In this document: positions 8,427-16,524 of the stretch, in pieces
Numbering within the stretch: the first letter of the stretch is position 1
Layout: every line of letters begins with the position of its first letter
Origin: Caenispirillum salinarum AK4
GTDB lineage: Bacteria > Pseudomonadota > Alphaproteobacteria > Rhodospirillales > Rhodospirillaceae
DNA length: 64,000 nucleotides
Direction of reading: 5' to 3'
Assembly: GCF_000315795.1 (NCBI RefSeq)
Contig: NZ_ANHY01000004.1
Span: 248,001-312,000, forward strand
Notes under the pieces: generated by a model
Seen by the model: the letters and a program-made list of their open reading frames with translations, nothing else
Databases searched by the model: none
Told to the model about the DNA's origin: nothing
Position numbers and translations under genes: made by a program

Positions 8427-9334
8427 CCGACGACCGCCCCGACGACACCCCCGCTCCCGGCCCCGACGCGGCGCCCGAGGCGGAAAAGGGCGAGCGCATC
8501 GCCAAGTATCTGGCGCGCGCTGGCCTCTGCTCGCGCCGCGATGCCGAACGGCTGATCGGCGAGGGTCGCGTGCGGGTCAACGGCAAGAAGCTCGACACGC
8601 CCGCCGTGCTGGTCACCGGCGACGAACAGATCGTCGTCGACGGCAAGCCGGTGCTGGCGCCCGAGCCGCCGCGCCTGTGGCGTTACCACAAGCCCGCCGG
8701 CGTGGTGACCACCCACAAGGACCCGGAGGGCCGGCCGACCGTCTTCGACAAGGTGGCCGACCGCCTGCCGCGCGTCATCTCCGTCGGGCGGCTGGACATC
8801 AACTCGGAAGGCCTGCTGCTGCTCACCAACGACGGCGAACTGGCCCGAAAGCTGGAGCACCCCTCGCAGGGCTGGGTGCGGCGCTACCGCGTGCGCGTCC
8901 ACGGCATCGTCAAGCCCGAGACCCTGGCGACGCTGGAACGCGGCGTCACGGTCGAGGGCGTGAAATACGGCTCCATCCATGCCGTACTCGACCGCCAGAC
9001 GGGCACCAACGCCTGGGTCACGGTCTCGCTGAAGGAAGGCAAGAACCGCGAGGTGCGCCGCGTGATGGAGCACCTGGGGTACACGGTCACGCGCCTCATC
9101 CGCATTTCCTACGGGCCCTTCCACCTGGGGATGCTGGAGCGCGGCGCGGTGGAGGAAGTGCCGACCCGCGTGCTGAAGGACCAGCTCGGCCGCGGCCCCG
9201 GCGAGCAGAAGGAAGGCCGGCCCAAGAAGAACTCCGCCGACACCACGGGCCGCGCGGTCGCCAAGCCGCGCAAGGTGCGCCCCGGCGCACGCAAGAAGGC
9301 GGCGGCGGCGCGCGGGAAGGGACGCGAGGGCTGA
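8423..9334 (+). CDS. rluB: 23S rRNA pseudouridine synthase RluB
   Basis: 303 residues. An S4 RNA-binding domain (RIAKYLARAGLCSRRDAERLI, about 25-70) is followed by the RsuA/RluB catalytic domain with GRLDINSEGLLLLTND at 122-137. Asp125 is the predicted catalytic aspartate. RluB-type enzymes convert a uridine of 23S rRNA helix 89 to pseudouridine. The C-terminal 50 residues are a basic Lys/Arg/Ala tail (for example ARKKAAAARGKG) that probably binds rRNA nonspecifically. The ATG overlaps the amidotransferase stop, and rsmD starts on the last base of its stop, so the three form one translational unit. Confidence 0.92.
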   Translation: MTDDRPDDTPAPGPDAAPEAEKGERIAKYLARAGLCSRRDAERLIGEGRVRVNGKKLDTPAVLVTGDEQIVVDGKPVLAPEPPRLWRYHKPAGVVTTHKDPEGRPTVFDKVADRLPRVISVGRLDINSEGLLLLTNDGELARKLEHPSQGWVRRYRVRVHGIVKPETLATLERGVTVEGVKYGSIHAVLDRQTGTNAWVTVSLKEGKNREVRRVMEHLGYTVTRLIRISYGPFHLGMLERGAVEEVPTRVLKDQLGRGPGEQKEGRPKKNSADTTGRAVAKPRKVRPGARKKAAAARGKGREG

Positions 9335-9894
9335 TGCGCATCGTCGCCGGCATCCATCGCGGCCGCCGCCTGTCGGCACCGGAGGGGCGCGACGTCCGCC
9401 CCACCGCCGACCGCACGCGCGAGGCCGTGTTCTCCAAGCTCGGTCACGGCTGGGACCCCGATGACTTTCAGCTTCAGGGCGCCCGCGTGCTGGACGCCTT
9501 CGCCGGCACCGGCGCGCTGGGGCTGGAGGCCCTGTCGCGCGGGGCGGCCCATGTGACGTTCCTGGAACAGGCGCCGGCCTCGCTGGCGGTGCTGAAGCAG
9601 AACGTGGAGACGTTGAAGGCCGGCCGCGACGTCACCATCACCCGTGCCGACGCCACCCGGCCGCCCGCCGCGACGGCGCCGTGTTCGCTGGTGCTCATGG
9701 ACCCGCCCTACGACAGCGGCCTGGAAACGCCGGCCCTGATTGCCCTTGCGCAGCAGGGGTGGATCGCCCCGCGGGCCGTCTGCGTGGTGGAAGTGCCCAG
9801 CACCCGCGACCCGGAGCCGCCGGAGGGGTTCGTGCCGGAGGACGTGCGCGTCTACGGCAAGGCGAAGGTGGCGTACCTCCGCTACGCGCCCTGA
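9334..9894 (+). CDS. rsmD: 16S rRNA (guanine(966)-N2)-methyltransferase RsmD
   Basis: The protein has 186 residues. The N-terminus MRIVAGIHRGRRLSAP and VRPTADRTREAVFSKL are diagnostic of RsmD. The SAM-binding motif DAFAGTGALG is at 54-63 and the catalytic DPPY at 123-126. It methylates N2 of G966 in helix 31 of 16S rRNA in the small subunit. The ATG shares its first base with the rluB TGA stop, a TGATG arrangement typical of translational coupling. No terminator was seen after the gene; a gap of about 100 bases follows. Confidence 0.94.
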   Translation: MRIVAGIHRGRRLSAPEGRDVRPTADRTREAVFSKLGHGWDPDDFQLQGARVLDAFAGTGALGLEALSRGAAHVTFLEQAPASLAVLKQNVETLKAGRDVTITRADATRPPAATAPCSLVLMDPPYDSGLETPALIALAQQGWIAPRAVCVVEVPSTRDPEPPEGFVPEDVRVYGKAKVAYLRYAP

Positions 9895-9998
9895 CGGCCG
9901 GGACCCGTTCCGCTCACCCAGTTGTTACAGCCCAGGCATCGCGCCGCCGCGTATAGCGGAGGCATGACCACTCTTCTGCCTGCCGGAGCCTCTTGCCC

Positions 9999-10649
9999 AT
10001 GCGCCGAGTCCTGACCGCCCTGACCCTCGCCGCCGCCGTTCTCGTGGCCGTCCCCGCCGCCCCGCCGGTGCTGGCGCAGGACCAGCAGGATGCCGCGATG
10101 CCCGGCATCGGCCCGGTGGGCATCGTCACCCGCGTCGCCCGCGAGGCACGGGCGGAACGGGCGCAGCAGGCGATGGCGCTGAAACCCAGCGATCCCGTCG
10201 CCAACGAGGACCGCCTGACCACCGGCCCCGGCGGTCGGCTTCAGGTGGCCCTGCTGGACGAGGGCACGCTGCTTCTGGGCGAGAACGCCGAACTGGTGGT
10301 CGATGATCTGGTGCTGGGCGAGGACGAGACGGCGCTGGAGATGTATGTCGACGGCGCCTTCCGGCTGATTTCGGGCGCCCTGCGCCATGCCGAGGGCACC
10401 CGGATCGTCACCCCCGTCGCCACCATCGGCATCCGCGGCACCGACGTCTGGGGCGGCGTGATCGACGGCGCGTTTTCGGTCTTCCTGGTGGAAGGCGAGG
10501 TCTCCGTCACCACCGACGCCGGCACCGTCATCCTGGACACGCCGGGCACCGGCACCACCGTGCCCGCCGCCGACGCGCCCCCGACGGAGCCGGTGGAGTG
10601 GGCGGATGCCAAGGTTCGGCGCGCCGTCGCGACCGTTACCTTCCCGTAA
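9999..10649 (+). CDS. Secreted FecR-domain protein
   Basis: The protein has 216 residues, starting at the ATG at 9999 (a TTG two codons upstream is less likely). Residues 1-27 form a signal peptide (RRVLTALTLAAAVLVAVPAA...VLAQ). The mature part has the FecR-like beta-rich pattern: DRLTTGPGGRLQVALLDEGTLLLGENAEL, then TPVATIGIRGTDVWGG and VEGEVSV. Stand-alone periplasmic FecR-domain proteins lack the anti-sigma segment of true FecR, so iron-siderophore signalling is not implied. They often sit near surface or signalling genes. The downstream neighbour is a glycosyltransferase-like gene, 70 bases away. Role unknown. Confidence 0.82.
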   Translation: MRRVLTALTLAAAVLVAVPAAPPVLAQDQQDAAMPGIGPVGIVTRVAREARAERAQQAMALKPSDPVANEDRLTTGPGGRLQVALLDEGTLLLGENAELVVDDLVLGEDETALEMYVDGAFRLISGALRHAEGTRIVTPVATIGIRGTDVWGGVIDGAFSVFLVEGEVSVTTDAGTVILDTPGTGTTVPAADAPPTEPVEWADAKVRRAVATVTFP

Positions 10650-10690
10650 CGGCGTCGACTCTTGCACCCGGCAGCGGGAGCATGAATAAA

Positions 10691-10719
10691 GGGGCCACCC
10701 GTAACGCAGAGGTGGCCCC
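10691..10719 (+). promoter_or_regulatory. Hairpin directly abutting a start codon
   Basis: GGGGCCACC at 10691-10699 pairs perfectly with GGTGGCCCC at 10711-10719 around an 11-base loop. The ATG of the next gene begins at 10720, immediately after the stem. The only ribosome-site-like bases (AGAGG, 10708-10712) are partly inside the stem. It could lower translation of the downstream gene. There is no T-run on the plus strand to make it a normal terminator. Confidence 0.55.
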
Positions 10720-11700
10720 ATGAACCCGCTCATCCGCATCGCCGACAAACTCGTGCGCCTGAAGGGCTATCAGGTCCGCAAGGACAACGGCCTGGGCTTG
10801 GGCGGCATGCGCGTGCTGCACCGGGCGCTGGCCGAGGCTCCCGCCGGCGCGGCGGTGGAGGGGCTGGAGGCCCGGCCCGCGGGCGGGGCGGCGGTCGCGG
10901 GCGGCGATACCCTGAACGTCTGCCTGCGCACCTGCCTGCGCGAGAACCGCAACGTCAATCCCAAGCCGCGCCTCACCGGATCGAGCCTTGAGGAACTGAC
11001 CCTGCGCTGCGCCCGCTCGCTGGTGCGGTCGCTGAACGACGCGGCGGCGTACGGCGGCGGAACCGTCACCCTGCGTGTGCTCGACGACCGCTCCGACCCC
11101 GCGCCGCTGCGGCGCCTGAAGCAGGTGCTGGAGCCCGCCGAGGTGCCGGTGGAGGTGGTCACCACCACCACACCGGGGCAGGGACCGAGCCTGCTCCAGC
11201 AGTTCGACTGGGCACGCGGCCTGGACGGGCTGGTCTACTTCGTCGAGGACGACTGGCTGCACGAGGACACCGGCGTGCGCGCCATGTGGGACTTCTACCG
11301 CGACACCGCCGCGCGCATCGGCGGGCCGCTGGTCATCGCGCCGCAGGAACACGGCTCGCTCTACACGGACCACCCGCCGTCCTACCTGGTGCTGGGACGG
11401 GACCGGCGGTGGCGCACCATCCACAACGCCACCCACACGCTGTTCACCCACGCCCACGTGGTCCGCGACCACTGGGACTGCTTCGAGAACACGCGCTTCA
11501 TCGCCACCAAGAAGCGCAAGCTGGGCAGCGAGCGCGCCACCACCAACCGCCTGTTCGAGATCATGCCGGCGTTCAGCCCCATGAGCCCGGCCGCCGTTCA
11601 CCTGCAGTACGACGAGATCCTGCCGCCGTTCTTCGACTGGAAACCGTTGTGGGATCGCAACGATGTCGGCGACGTGCTGGAAGGCACCGCCACGGCCTGA
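10720..11700 (+). CDS. Putative glycosyltransferase-like protein
   Basis: The protein has 326 residues without signal peptide or membrane segment. The segment GLVYFVEDDWLHEDTG resembles the acidic metal/sugar-nucleotide site of GT-A fold glycosyltransferases. It is followed by RAMWDFYRDTAARIGGPLVIAPQ and by RWRTIHNATHTLFTHAHVV. I regard the glycosyltransferase assignment as likely but not proven; acceptor and donor sugars are unknown. The early part (residues 1-60) is variable and Ala/Gly-rich. A perfect hairpin touches the start codon. The gene stands alone between the FecR-domain gene and a symporter gene on the same strand. Confidence 0.6.
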   Translation: MNPLIRIADKLVRLKGYQVRKDNGLGLGGMRVLHRALAEAPAGAAVEGLEARPAGGAAVAGGDTLNVCLRTCLRENRNVNPKPRLTGSSLEELTLRCARSLVRSLNDAAAYGGGTVTLRVLDDRSDPAPLRRLKQVLEPAEVPVEVVTTTTPGQGPSLLQQFDWARGLDGLVYFVEDDWLHEDTGVRAMWDFYRDTAARIGGPLVIAPQEHGSLYTDHPPSYLVLGRDRRWRTIHNATHTLFTHAHVVRDHWDCFENTRFIATKKRKLGSERATTNRLFEIMPAFSPMSPAAVHLQYDEILPPFFDWKPLWDRNDVGDVLEGTATA

Positions 11701-11803
11701 GCCGCTGTCCGGCCGCAAGCGGCCCTTGCCCCGCCGGCCGGGATCGCGCAGAACGCCCCCTTTCTTCGCTTAATCGATGAAGATCCTCGGAAGAAAGGAC
11801 GTC

Positions 11804-13150
11804 ATGGTCATGGACCTGAACACCATTCTGGGCGAGATATCCGGGTTCGTCTGGGGCCCGGTGATGCTGGTGCTGCTGCTGGGCACCGGCCTGTACCTGA
11901 CCATCGGCCTCAAGCTGCTGCCCCAGCGCAAGCTGCCCTACGGCATCCGCATGACGCTGGCCGGCCGCAAGGCCGACCCGGAGCACGCCGGCGACATCAC
12001 GCCCTTCCAGGCGCTGACCACGGCGCTGTCGGCCACGGTCGGCACCGGCAACATCGCGGGCGTCGCCACCGCCATCGCCCTGGGCGGGCCGGGCGCCGTG
12101 TTCTGGATGTGGATCACCGCGCTCGTCGGCATGGCCACCAAGTATGCCGAGGCCGTCCTGGCCGTCACCTACCGCGAGACCGACGCGCGCGGCGAATACA
12201 TCGGCGGCCCCATGTACTACATCCGCAACGGCATGGGCCGGAAGTGGGCGTGGCTGGCCTGGCTGTTCGCCCTGTTCGCCACCGTCGCCGCCTTCGGCAT
12301 CGGCAACACGGTGCAGGCCAATTCCGTGGCCGACGCCCTGAACGAAACCTTCGCCGTCCCCCACGCCTGGACCGGCGTGACGCTGGCCGTTCTGGCCTTC
12401 CTGGTCATCATCGGCGGCATCCGCCGTATTGGTACGGTAGCGGAACGTCTGGTGCCTCTCATGGCGATCTTCTATGTCGGCGCGGCCGCCGTGGTGATCG
12501 CCCTGAACATCACCGAGGTTCCGGCGACCCTTGCCATGATCGTTTCCGACGCCTTCACCGGCACCGCCGCCACCGGCGGGTTCGCCGGCGCGGCGGTCTG
12601 GGCGGCGCTGCGCTTCGGCGTGGCGCGCGGCATCTTCTCCAACGAGGCGGGTCTGGGTTCGGCTCCCATCGCCCATGCCGCCGCCCGCACCAACGAACCC
12701 GTGCGCCAGGGCACGGTGGCCATGCTGGGCACCTTCATCGACACCATCATCGTCTGCACCATGACGGCGCTGGTGATCCTGACCAGCGGCGAGTGGCTGA
12801 CCGGCGAGACCGGTGCGGCCCTGTCGGCGGCCTCCTTCGGCCGGGGCTTCGAGGGCGGCGAGCTGATCGTCACCTTCGGCCTGGTGATCTTCGCCTTCAC
12901 CACCGTGCTCGGCTGGGCCTACTACGGCGAGCGCACGGCCGTCTACCTGATGGGCGTCAAGGCCGTGCTGCCCTATCGCCTGCTGTGGGTGGTGGCGCTC
13001 TACGTCGGCGCGACGGCGCAGCTGGACCTGGTGTGGACCATTGCTGACATCATGAACGCGCTGATGGCCGTGCCCAACCTGATCGCGCTGGTCGCCCTGT
13101 CGGGCGTCGTGTTCGCCGCGAGCAAGGCCTACTTCGGCGGGAAAAAGTAG
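11804..13150 (+). CDS. Alanine/glycine:cation symporter (AGCS family)
   Basis: About 448 residues with roughly 10-11 membrane helices. Family landmarks include FQALTTALSATVGTGNIAGVATAIALGGPGAVFWMW near the N-terminus and GIFSNEAGLGSAPIAHAAA in the second half; both segments line the substrate and sodium path in AgcS transporters. It imports alanine or glycine with Na+ across the inner membrane. The start is taken at the ATG at 11804, with AAAGGA at 11794-11799 just upstream; the ATG at 11810 is also possible, while the ATG at 11777 lacks a ribosome site. No amino-acid catabolic genes accompany it. Confidence 0.92.
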   Translation: MVMDLNTILGEISGFVWGPVMLVLLLGTGLYLTIGLKLLPQRKLPYGIRMTLAGRKADPEHAGDITPFQALTTALSATVGTGNIAGVATAIALGGPGAVFWMWITALVGMATKYAEAVLAVTYRETDARGEYIGGPMYYIRNGMGRKWAWLAWLFALFATVAAFGIGNTVQANSVADALNETFAVPHAWTGVTLAVLAFLVIIGGIRRIGTVAERLVPLMAIFYVGAAAVVIALNITEVPATLAMIVSDAFTGTAATGGFAGAAVWAALRFGVARGIFSNEAGLGSAPIAHAAARTNEPVRQGTVAMLGTFIDTIIVCTMTALVILTSGEWLTGETGAALSAASFGRGFEGGELIVTFGLVIFAFTTVLGWAYYGERTAVYLMGVKAVLPYRLLWVVALYVGATAQLDLVWTIADIMNALMAVPNLIALVALSGVVFAASKAYFGGKK

Positions 13151-13234
13151 CGGCGCCCGCCTTTTCATCGCGCATCGAAAGGCGTACACTCTTCGGCGTC
13201 TTTCGGTGCGCCCGTCTTGGGCGCCGTGGATTGC

Positions 13235-14095
13235 ATGGACGCCCGCGTCATGAGTTCACCTCCCGTACAGCCCGGCCTGCCGCCCTCCGCCATGCCCGTG
13301 CCGCCCTCATGGGCGCGGCCGGCGGCGGAGAAGACGGCGCCGGCCCAGGAGACGCAACGCGACGCCGAGCGTCAGCCGCAGGCGCGCGACACCCTGTCCC
13401 GCAGCCGCGAAACCGGTGACACCGTCTCTCTTTCGCGCGAGGCGCAGCGGCTGGTCGACTCCGGCCGGACGCGCGCTGCCGGGGCCGGGGACGAAACCGA
13501 CACCGGCACCGGCACCGGCACCGAAACCGCATCCACCGGACGGCCGGGTGAATTGTCGGCCGAGGAACAGCGCACCCTCCGCGACCTGAAGGCCCGCGAC
13601 TCCGAGGTGCGCCGCCACGAACAGGCGCACCAGACCGTCGGCGGCCATTTGGCCGGCGCGGCCTCCTACGACACCGTGAAGGGCCCGGACGGGCAGTCCT
13701 ACGCCATCGGCGGCGAGGTGCCCATCGACGCCTCGCCCGAGGACGATCCTGAAGCCACCATCGACAAGATGGAACGGGTCAAGGCTGCCGCCCTGGCGCC
13801 CGCCGAGCCATCGGGCCAGGACCGGGCGGTGGCCGCGCGCGCCGATGCCCAGAAAGCCATGGCCGCCGCCCAGCTGCGCGAGCAGGAACGGGCCGAAGCC
13901 GAAGCTGCCCGGGCCGAATCGACAAAGGCGACGGAGGCGGCCGGAAGTCCGCCGCAGCCGACGGCGCCGGGCGCTGCCGCCGCACCCGCACCCACCGCGC
14001 TGGCGTCCGACGTTTTCGGTCCGGCGGCCCGCGCCTACGGCACCACGCAAGCCTATGGCGCGGCGAAACCCGACCGGCTCGACCTGGTGGCATGA
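13235..14095 (+). CDS. SprA-related putative metalloprotease CJM1_0395-type
   Basis: 286 residues. The central conserved segment reads KARDSEVRRHEQAH and GGHLAGAASYDTVKGPDGQSYAIGGEV, then IDASPEDDPEATIDKM. This is the SprA-related family (PF12118), annotated as putative metalloproteases because of the HExxH-like H-E-Q-A-H. No enzymatic activity has been inferred from structure here. The flanks are low complexity: a Thr-Gly repeat (TDTGTGTGTETAS) before the core and an Ala/Glu/Pro-rich tail after it. There is no signal peptide. ATG at 13235 is preferred over TTG at 13217. Gene stands alone. Confidence 0.8.
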   Translation: MDARVMSSPPVQPGLPPSAMPVPPSWARPAAEKTAPAQETQRDAERQPQARDTLSRSRETGDTVSLSREAQRLVDSGRTRAAGAGDETDTGTGTGTETASTGRPGELSAEEQRTLRDLKARDSEVRRHEQAHQTVGGHLAGAASYDTVKGPDGQSYAIGGEVPIDASPEDDPEATIDKMERVKAAALAPAEPSGQDRAVAARADAQKAMAAAQLREQERAEAEAARAESTKATEAAGSPPQPTAPGAAAAPAPTALASDVFGPAARAYGTTQAYGAAKPDRLDLVA

Positions 14096-14129
14096 GCGCT
14101 CCGGTGATCGGCTGCCGCCGGCGGCCAAC

Positions 14130-14145
14130 TGTTTCACGTGAAACA
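14130..14145. other. parS centromere site
   Basis: The 16-base palindrome TGTTTCACGTGAAACA is an exact match to the bacterial parS consensus. It lies in the gap after the SprA-like gene, 35 bases past its stop, about 33.5 kb from parA. ParB loads and spreads from such sites to drive chromosome segregation. It is the most distant of five sites in the window. Confidence 0.92.
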
Positions 14146-14291
14146 CGGAATCGACGTTTCGGGGTCCGGCCGGATGCCCCGAAGCGGGCGAGGCGTGGGC
14201 TGACGCTGGGGAAGGACCCCGGCCTCCGCCAGGCTGACGGAATTTTTCCGCCCGCGGCTGGACGACCGGTTAAGCGCGACCGCACCCGCGG

Positions 14292-15080
14292 TCAAGCGGA
14301 CAGCGTCACCGACACCGGCACATGGTCGGAGGGCTTGTTCCAATCCCGTCCGTCCACATGGATGTCATGATCGACCAGCCGATCCTTCAGCGCCGGCGTG
14401 ACCCAGATGTGGTCCAGCCGCCGGCCCCGGTTGCCCTTGCGCCAGTCGGGGCTGCGGTAGCTCCACCAGGTGAAGGCCGGTTCATCGTGGGGGACGAAGT
14501 GGCGGGTGGAGTCGGTCCAGTCGAGCGTCTGCCGCAGGAAGCCCAGCCGCGCGGTCTCTGCCGGCGTGTGGGTGACCACCTTCAGAAGCTTTTTGTGGTC
14601 CCACACGTCCGCCGCCAGGGGGGCGACGTTGAAGTCACCGGCCAGCACGATGGGGTCGCGCGGGCCGTAGGTGCCGGCGAACCAGTCTATGATCTTGTCC
14701 AGGAACCGCAGTTTCTGGTCGAATTTGGGATTCTTCTCCGGGTCCGGCACGTCGCCGCCGGCGGGAATATAGAGGCTGTGGACCTCCATCCCGTCCACTT
14801 CCGCGATCAGGTGGCGGCACTGCGGCGTGTCGCACCAGCTGTGGGTGCGGACGTTGGACAGCGGCCGCTTCGACAGGATGGCGACGCCGTTGTAACCCTT
14901 CTGACCGTGGTGGGCGACGTGGGTCCAGCCCAGGCGCTTAAGGTCCTCGTGCGGGACCAGATCGTCCGGGCACTTTGTTTCCTGCAGGCACAGGACGTCC
15001 GGCGCCAGTTCGTCGGTCAGCTTTTCCACCAGGCCCAAGCGCAGCCGCAGGGAATTGACGTTCCAGGTCACGATTTTCAT
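14292..15080 (-). CDS. xthA: Exodeoxyribonuclease III
   Basis: 262 residues, the usual length. MKIVTWNVNSLR at the start, the catalytic E34 in QETK, the metal-binding GDFN at 148-151 and the SDH at 251-253 near the end are all standard for the exonuclease III/AP endonuclease family. It cleaves abasic sites and digests duplex DNA 3' to 5' in base-excision repair. Its ATG shares a base with the stop of the upstream FAH-family gene, so the pair is translationally coupled. Downstream of it lie only a short gap and a parS site. Confidence 0.95.
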   Translation of the reverse strand: MKIVTWNVNSLRLRLGLVEKLTDELAPDVLCLQETKCPDDLVPHEDLKRLGWTHVAHHGQKGYNGVAILSKRPLSNVRTHSWCDTPQCRHLIAEVDGMEVHSLYIPAGGDVPDPEKNPKFDQKLRFLDKIIDWFAGTYGPRDPIVLAGDFNVAPLAADVWDHKKLLKVVTHTPAETARLGFLRQTLDWTDSTRHFVPHDEPAFTWWSYRSPDWRKGNRGRRLDHIWVTPALKDRLVDHDIHVDGRDWNKPSDHVPVSVTLSA

Positions 15081-15766
15081 CAGACCAGCGTCACCGTCAG
15101 CGCACCGATGCCGTCCACCGACGCATCCATCCGCGCACCCCGGGCCACCGCGCCGACGCCCTCGGGCGTGCCGGTGAAGATCAGGTCGCCGGGCTTGAGG
15201 ATCACCAGCGTCGACAGGTAGGCGATCATGGCCGGGACGGACCAGATCATGTCCGCCAGATCACCGTTCTGCCGTACCTGGCCGTCGACGGACAGGGAAA
15301 CGGCGCCGCTGGCGGGATGGCCGCAGCGGTCGGCGGGGCGGATGGCGGAAATGGGGGCCGAGGCGTCGAAGCCCTTGGCCATGTCCCAGGGCTTGCCGGC
15401 CTTCTTGGCGGCGGCTTGCAGGTCGCGGCGGGTCAGGTCGATGCCCACGGCATAGCCGAACACGGCATCCAGCGCCGCCTCTTGGGCGATGTCGGCCCCG
15501 CCGTCACGCAGGGCGACGACCATCTCCACCTCGTGGTGCAGATCGGCCGTGGCGGGAGGGTAGGGAACGTCGCCGCCACCCGGAACCAGAGCGTCGGCCG
15601 GCTTCATGAAGAAGAACGGCGGTTCGGCGTCAGGGTTGGCGCCCATCTCACGCGCGTGGGCCGCATAATTGCGGCCGACGCAGAAGACGCGGCGGACGGG
15701 GAAGGTGTCGTCGGTGCCCTCGACGGGCACGGCGGGAATCCGGGGCGCGGGAACCACAAAGGCCAC
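15080..15766 (-). CDS. Fumarylacetoacetate hydrolase-family protein
   Basis: The protein has 228 residues from a GTG at 15766 (AGGAG eight bases upstream), a typical size for the fumarylpyruvate / 5-carboxymethyl-2-hydroxymuconate-type members rather than true FAH. The family core FCVGRNYAAHAREMG, the metal-binding DLHHEVEMVVAL and the PGDLIFTGTPEGVG signature are all present. Substrate is probably an acylpyruvate or 2-keto-diacid, but it cannot be decided from sequence; oxaloacetate decarboxylase activity is also known in the family. It is coupled to xthA downstream, which probably reflects shared expression more than shared function. Confidence 0.87.
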   Translation of the reverse strand: MAFVVPAPRIPAVPVEGTDDTFPVRRVFCVGRNYAAHAREMGANPDAEPPFFFMKPADALVPGGGDVPYPPATADLHHEVEMVVALRDGGADIAQEAALDAVFGYAVGIDLTRRDLQAAAKKAGKPWDMAKGFDASAPISAIRPADRCGHPASGAVSLSVDGQVRQNGDLADMIWSVPAMIAYLSTLVILKPGDLIFTGTPEGVGAVARGARMDASVDGIGALTVTLV

Positions 15767-15835
15767 GATGGCAACTCCTGCTTCAGGGCGTTGATTTCGC
15801 GCGGAGTATAGCAGGAGGCAGGGCCCATAAGGGAA

Positions 15836-15986
15836 GCGCCCGATCCGGGGGGGAGCGGACCGGGCGCCAGGCTCGTTGAGCCGAGGGGCGAGATCCGGCG
15901 AAAGGGGGGGACCAGCCGGATCCCACATCCCGAAGGCGAGGGGGGTGCCTCCGGGACAGGCTGAATATGGGTCGCTTTTTTCCCCG
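15836..15986 (+). ncRNA. Candidate structured RNA in a 314-base gap
   Basis: The gap between the FAH gene and the VOC gene contains several stacked hairpins. A 12-base stem with one mismatch joins 15836-15847 and 15856-15867; GGCTC-GTT-GAGCC lies at 15870-15882; a CCGGC/GCCGG pair and an AGGC/GCCT pair follow. On the plus strand the series ends in a six-T run near 15980. No reading frame explains it. It might be a small RNA or the leader of a neighbour on the minus strand. Orientation and borders are uncertain, and no known RNA family was recognised. Confidence 0.25.
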
Positions 15987-16080
15987 CCGCAATCCCGAAG
16001 GCGCATGATCTCTATATCTTTTTGCATAGCTTCCACGAAACGATGTTGCGCGAAAGCAGAGATCGTCACGAGCCCTTTCT

Positions 16081-16524
16081 CTATGCTTCGCCGCCCCCTT
16101 CGCGAAGGGCCGGGGTGTGGGTGACGCCGATCAGCGTCCCCTCGGGCGCCAGCAGGCGGGAGACGCGCTGGCCCCACGGTTCCTTGCGGTTTTCCACCAG
16201 CAGCGCGCAGCCCCGCTCCTTCAGCAGGGCCGTCGCCCGCTCCAGGTCCGCGACATCGAACTCGACCCAGCATTGCGGAACCGGAACGTCCTCGGGCCAA
16301 GCCTCGGTGCCGAAGCACGATTGCGCCGCCTGGGCCAGCGGCCAGACGGCGAAATGTTTCGCGCCCTCCAGGCCGTGGGCCACCAGGTAATCCGGGTTGC
16401 CCTCCATGGGTGTCAGCGGCAGGCCCAGGGTGTCGCGCCAGAAGGCGCAGCCGCGGGCGGGCGTGCGGGCGATGGGGCCGAAGCCGGCGACGAACAGCAC
16501 GCCGAGATCCGTCGTTCCCACCAT
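16081..16524 (-). CDS. VOC-family (glyoxalase/bleomycin-resistance fold) protein
   Basis: 147 residues. One VOC module is visible: CAFWRDTLGLPL near the start, CWVEFDVADLERATALLKERGCALL in the middle and RVSRLLAPEGTLIGVTHTP at the end. The Glu in EFDV and the pattern PEG-T fit the family's metal- and substrate-binding scaffold, though a full metal-ligand set is not obvious. The family includes glyoxalases, dioxygenases and antibiotic-binding proteins; which applies here is unknown. Its ATG overlaps the lolA stop (ATGA), so it is translated with lolA. Confidence 0.8.
   Translation of the reverse strand: MVGTTDLGVLFVAGFGPIARTPARGCAFWRDTLGLPLTPMEGNPDYLVAHGLEGAKHFAVWPLAQAAQSCFGTEAWPEDVPVPQCWVEFDVADLERATALLKERGCALLVENRKEPWGQRVSRLLAPEGTLIGVTHTPALREGGGEA

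Noticed and set aside
11709-11724. Hairpin after the glycosyltransferase-like gene as a terminator
   Set aside because: The stem has only five usable pairs and is not followed by a T-run.
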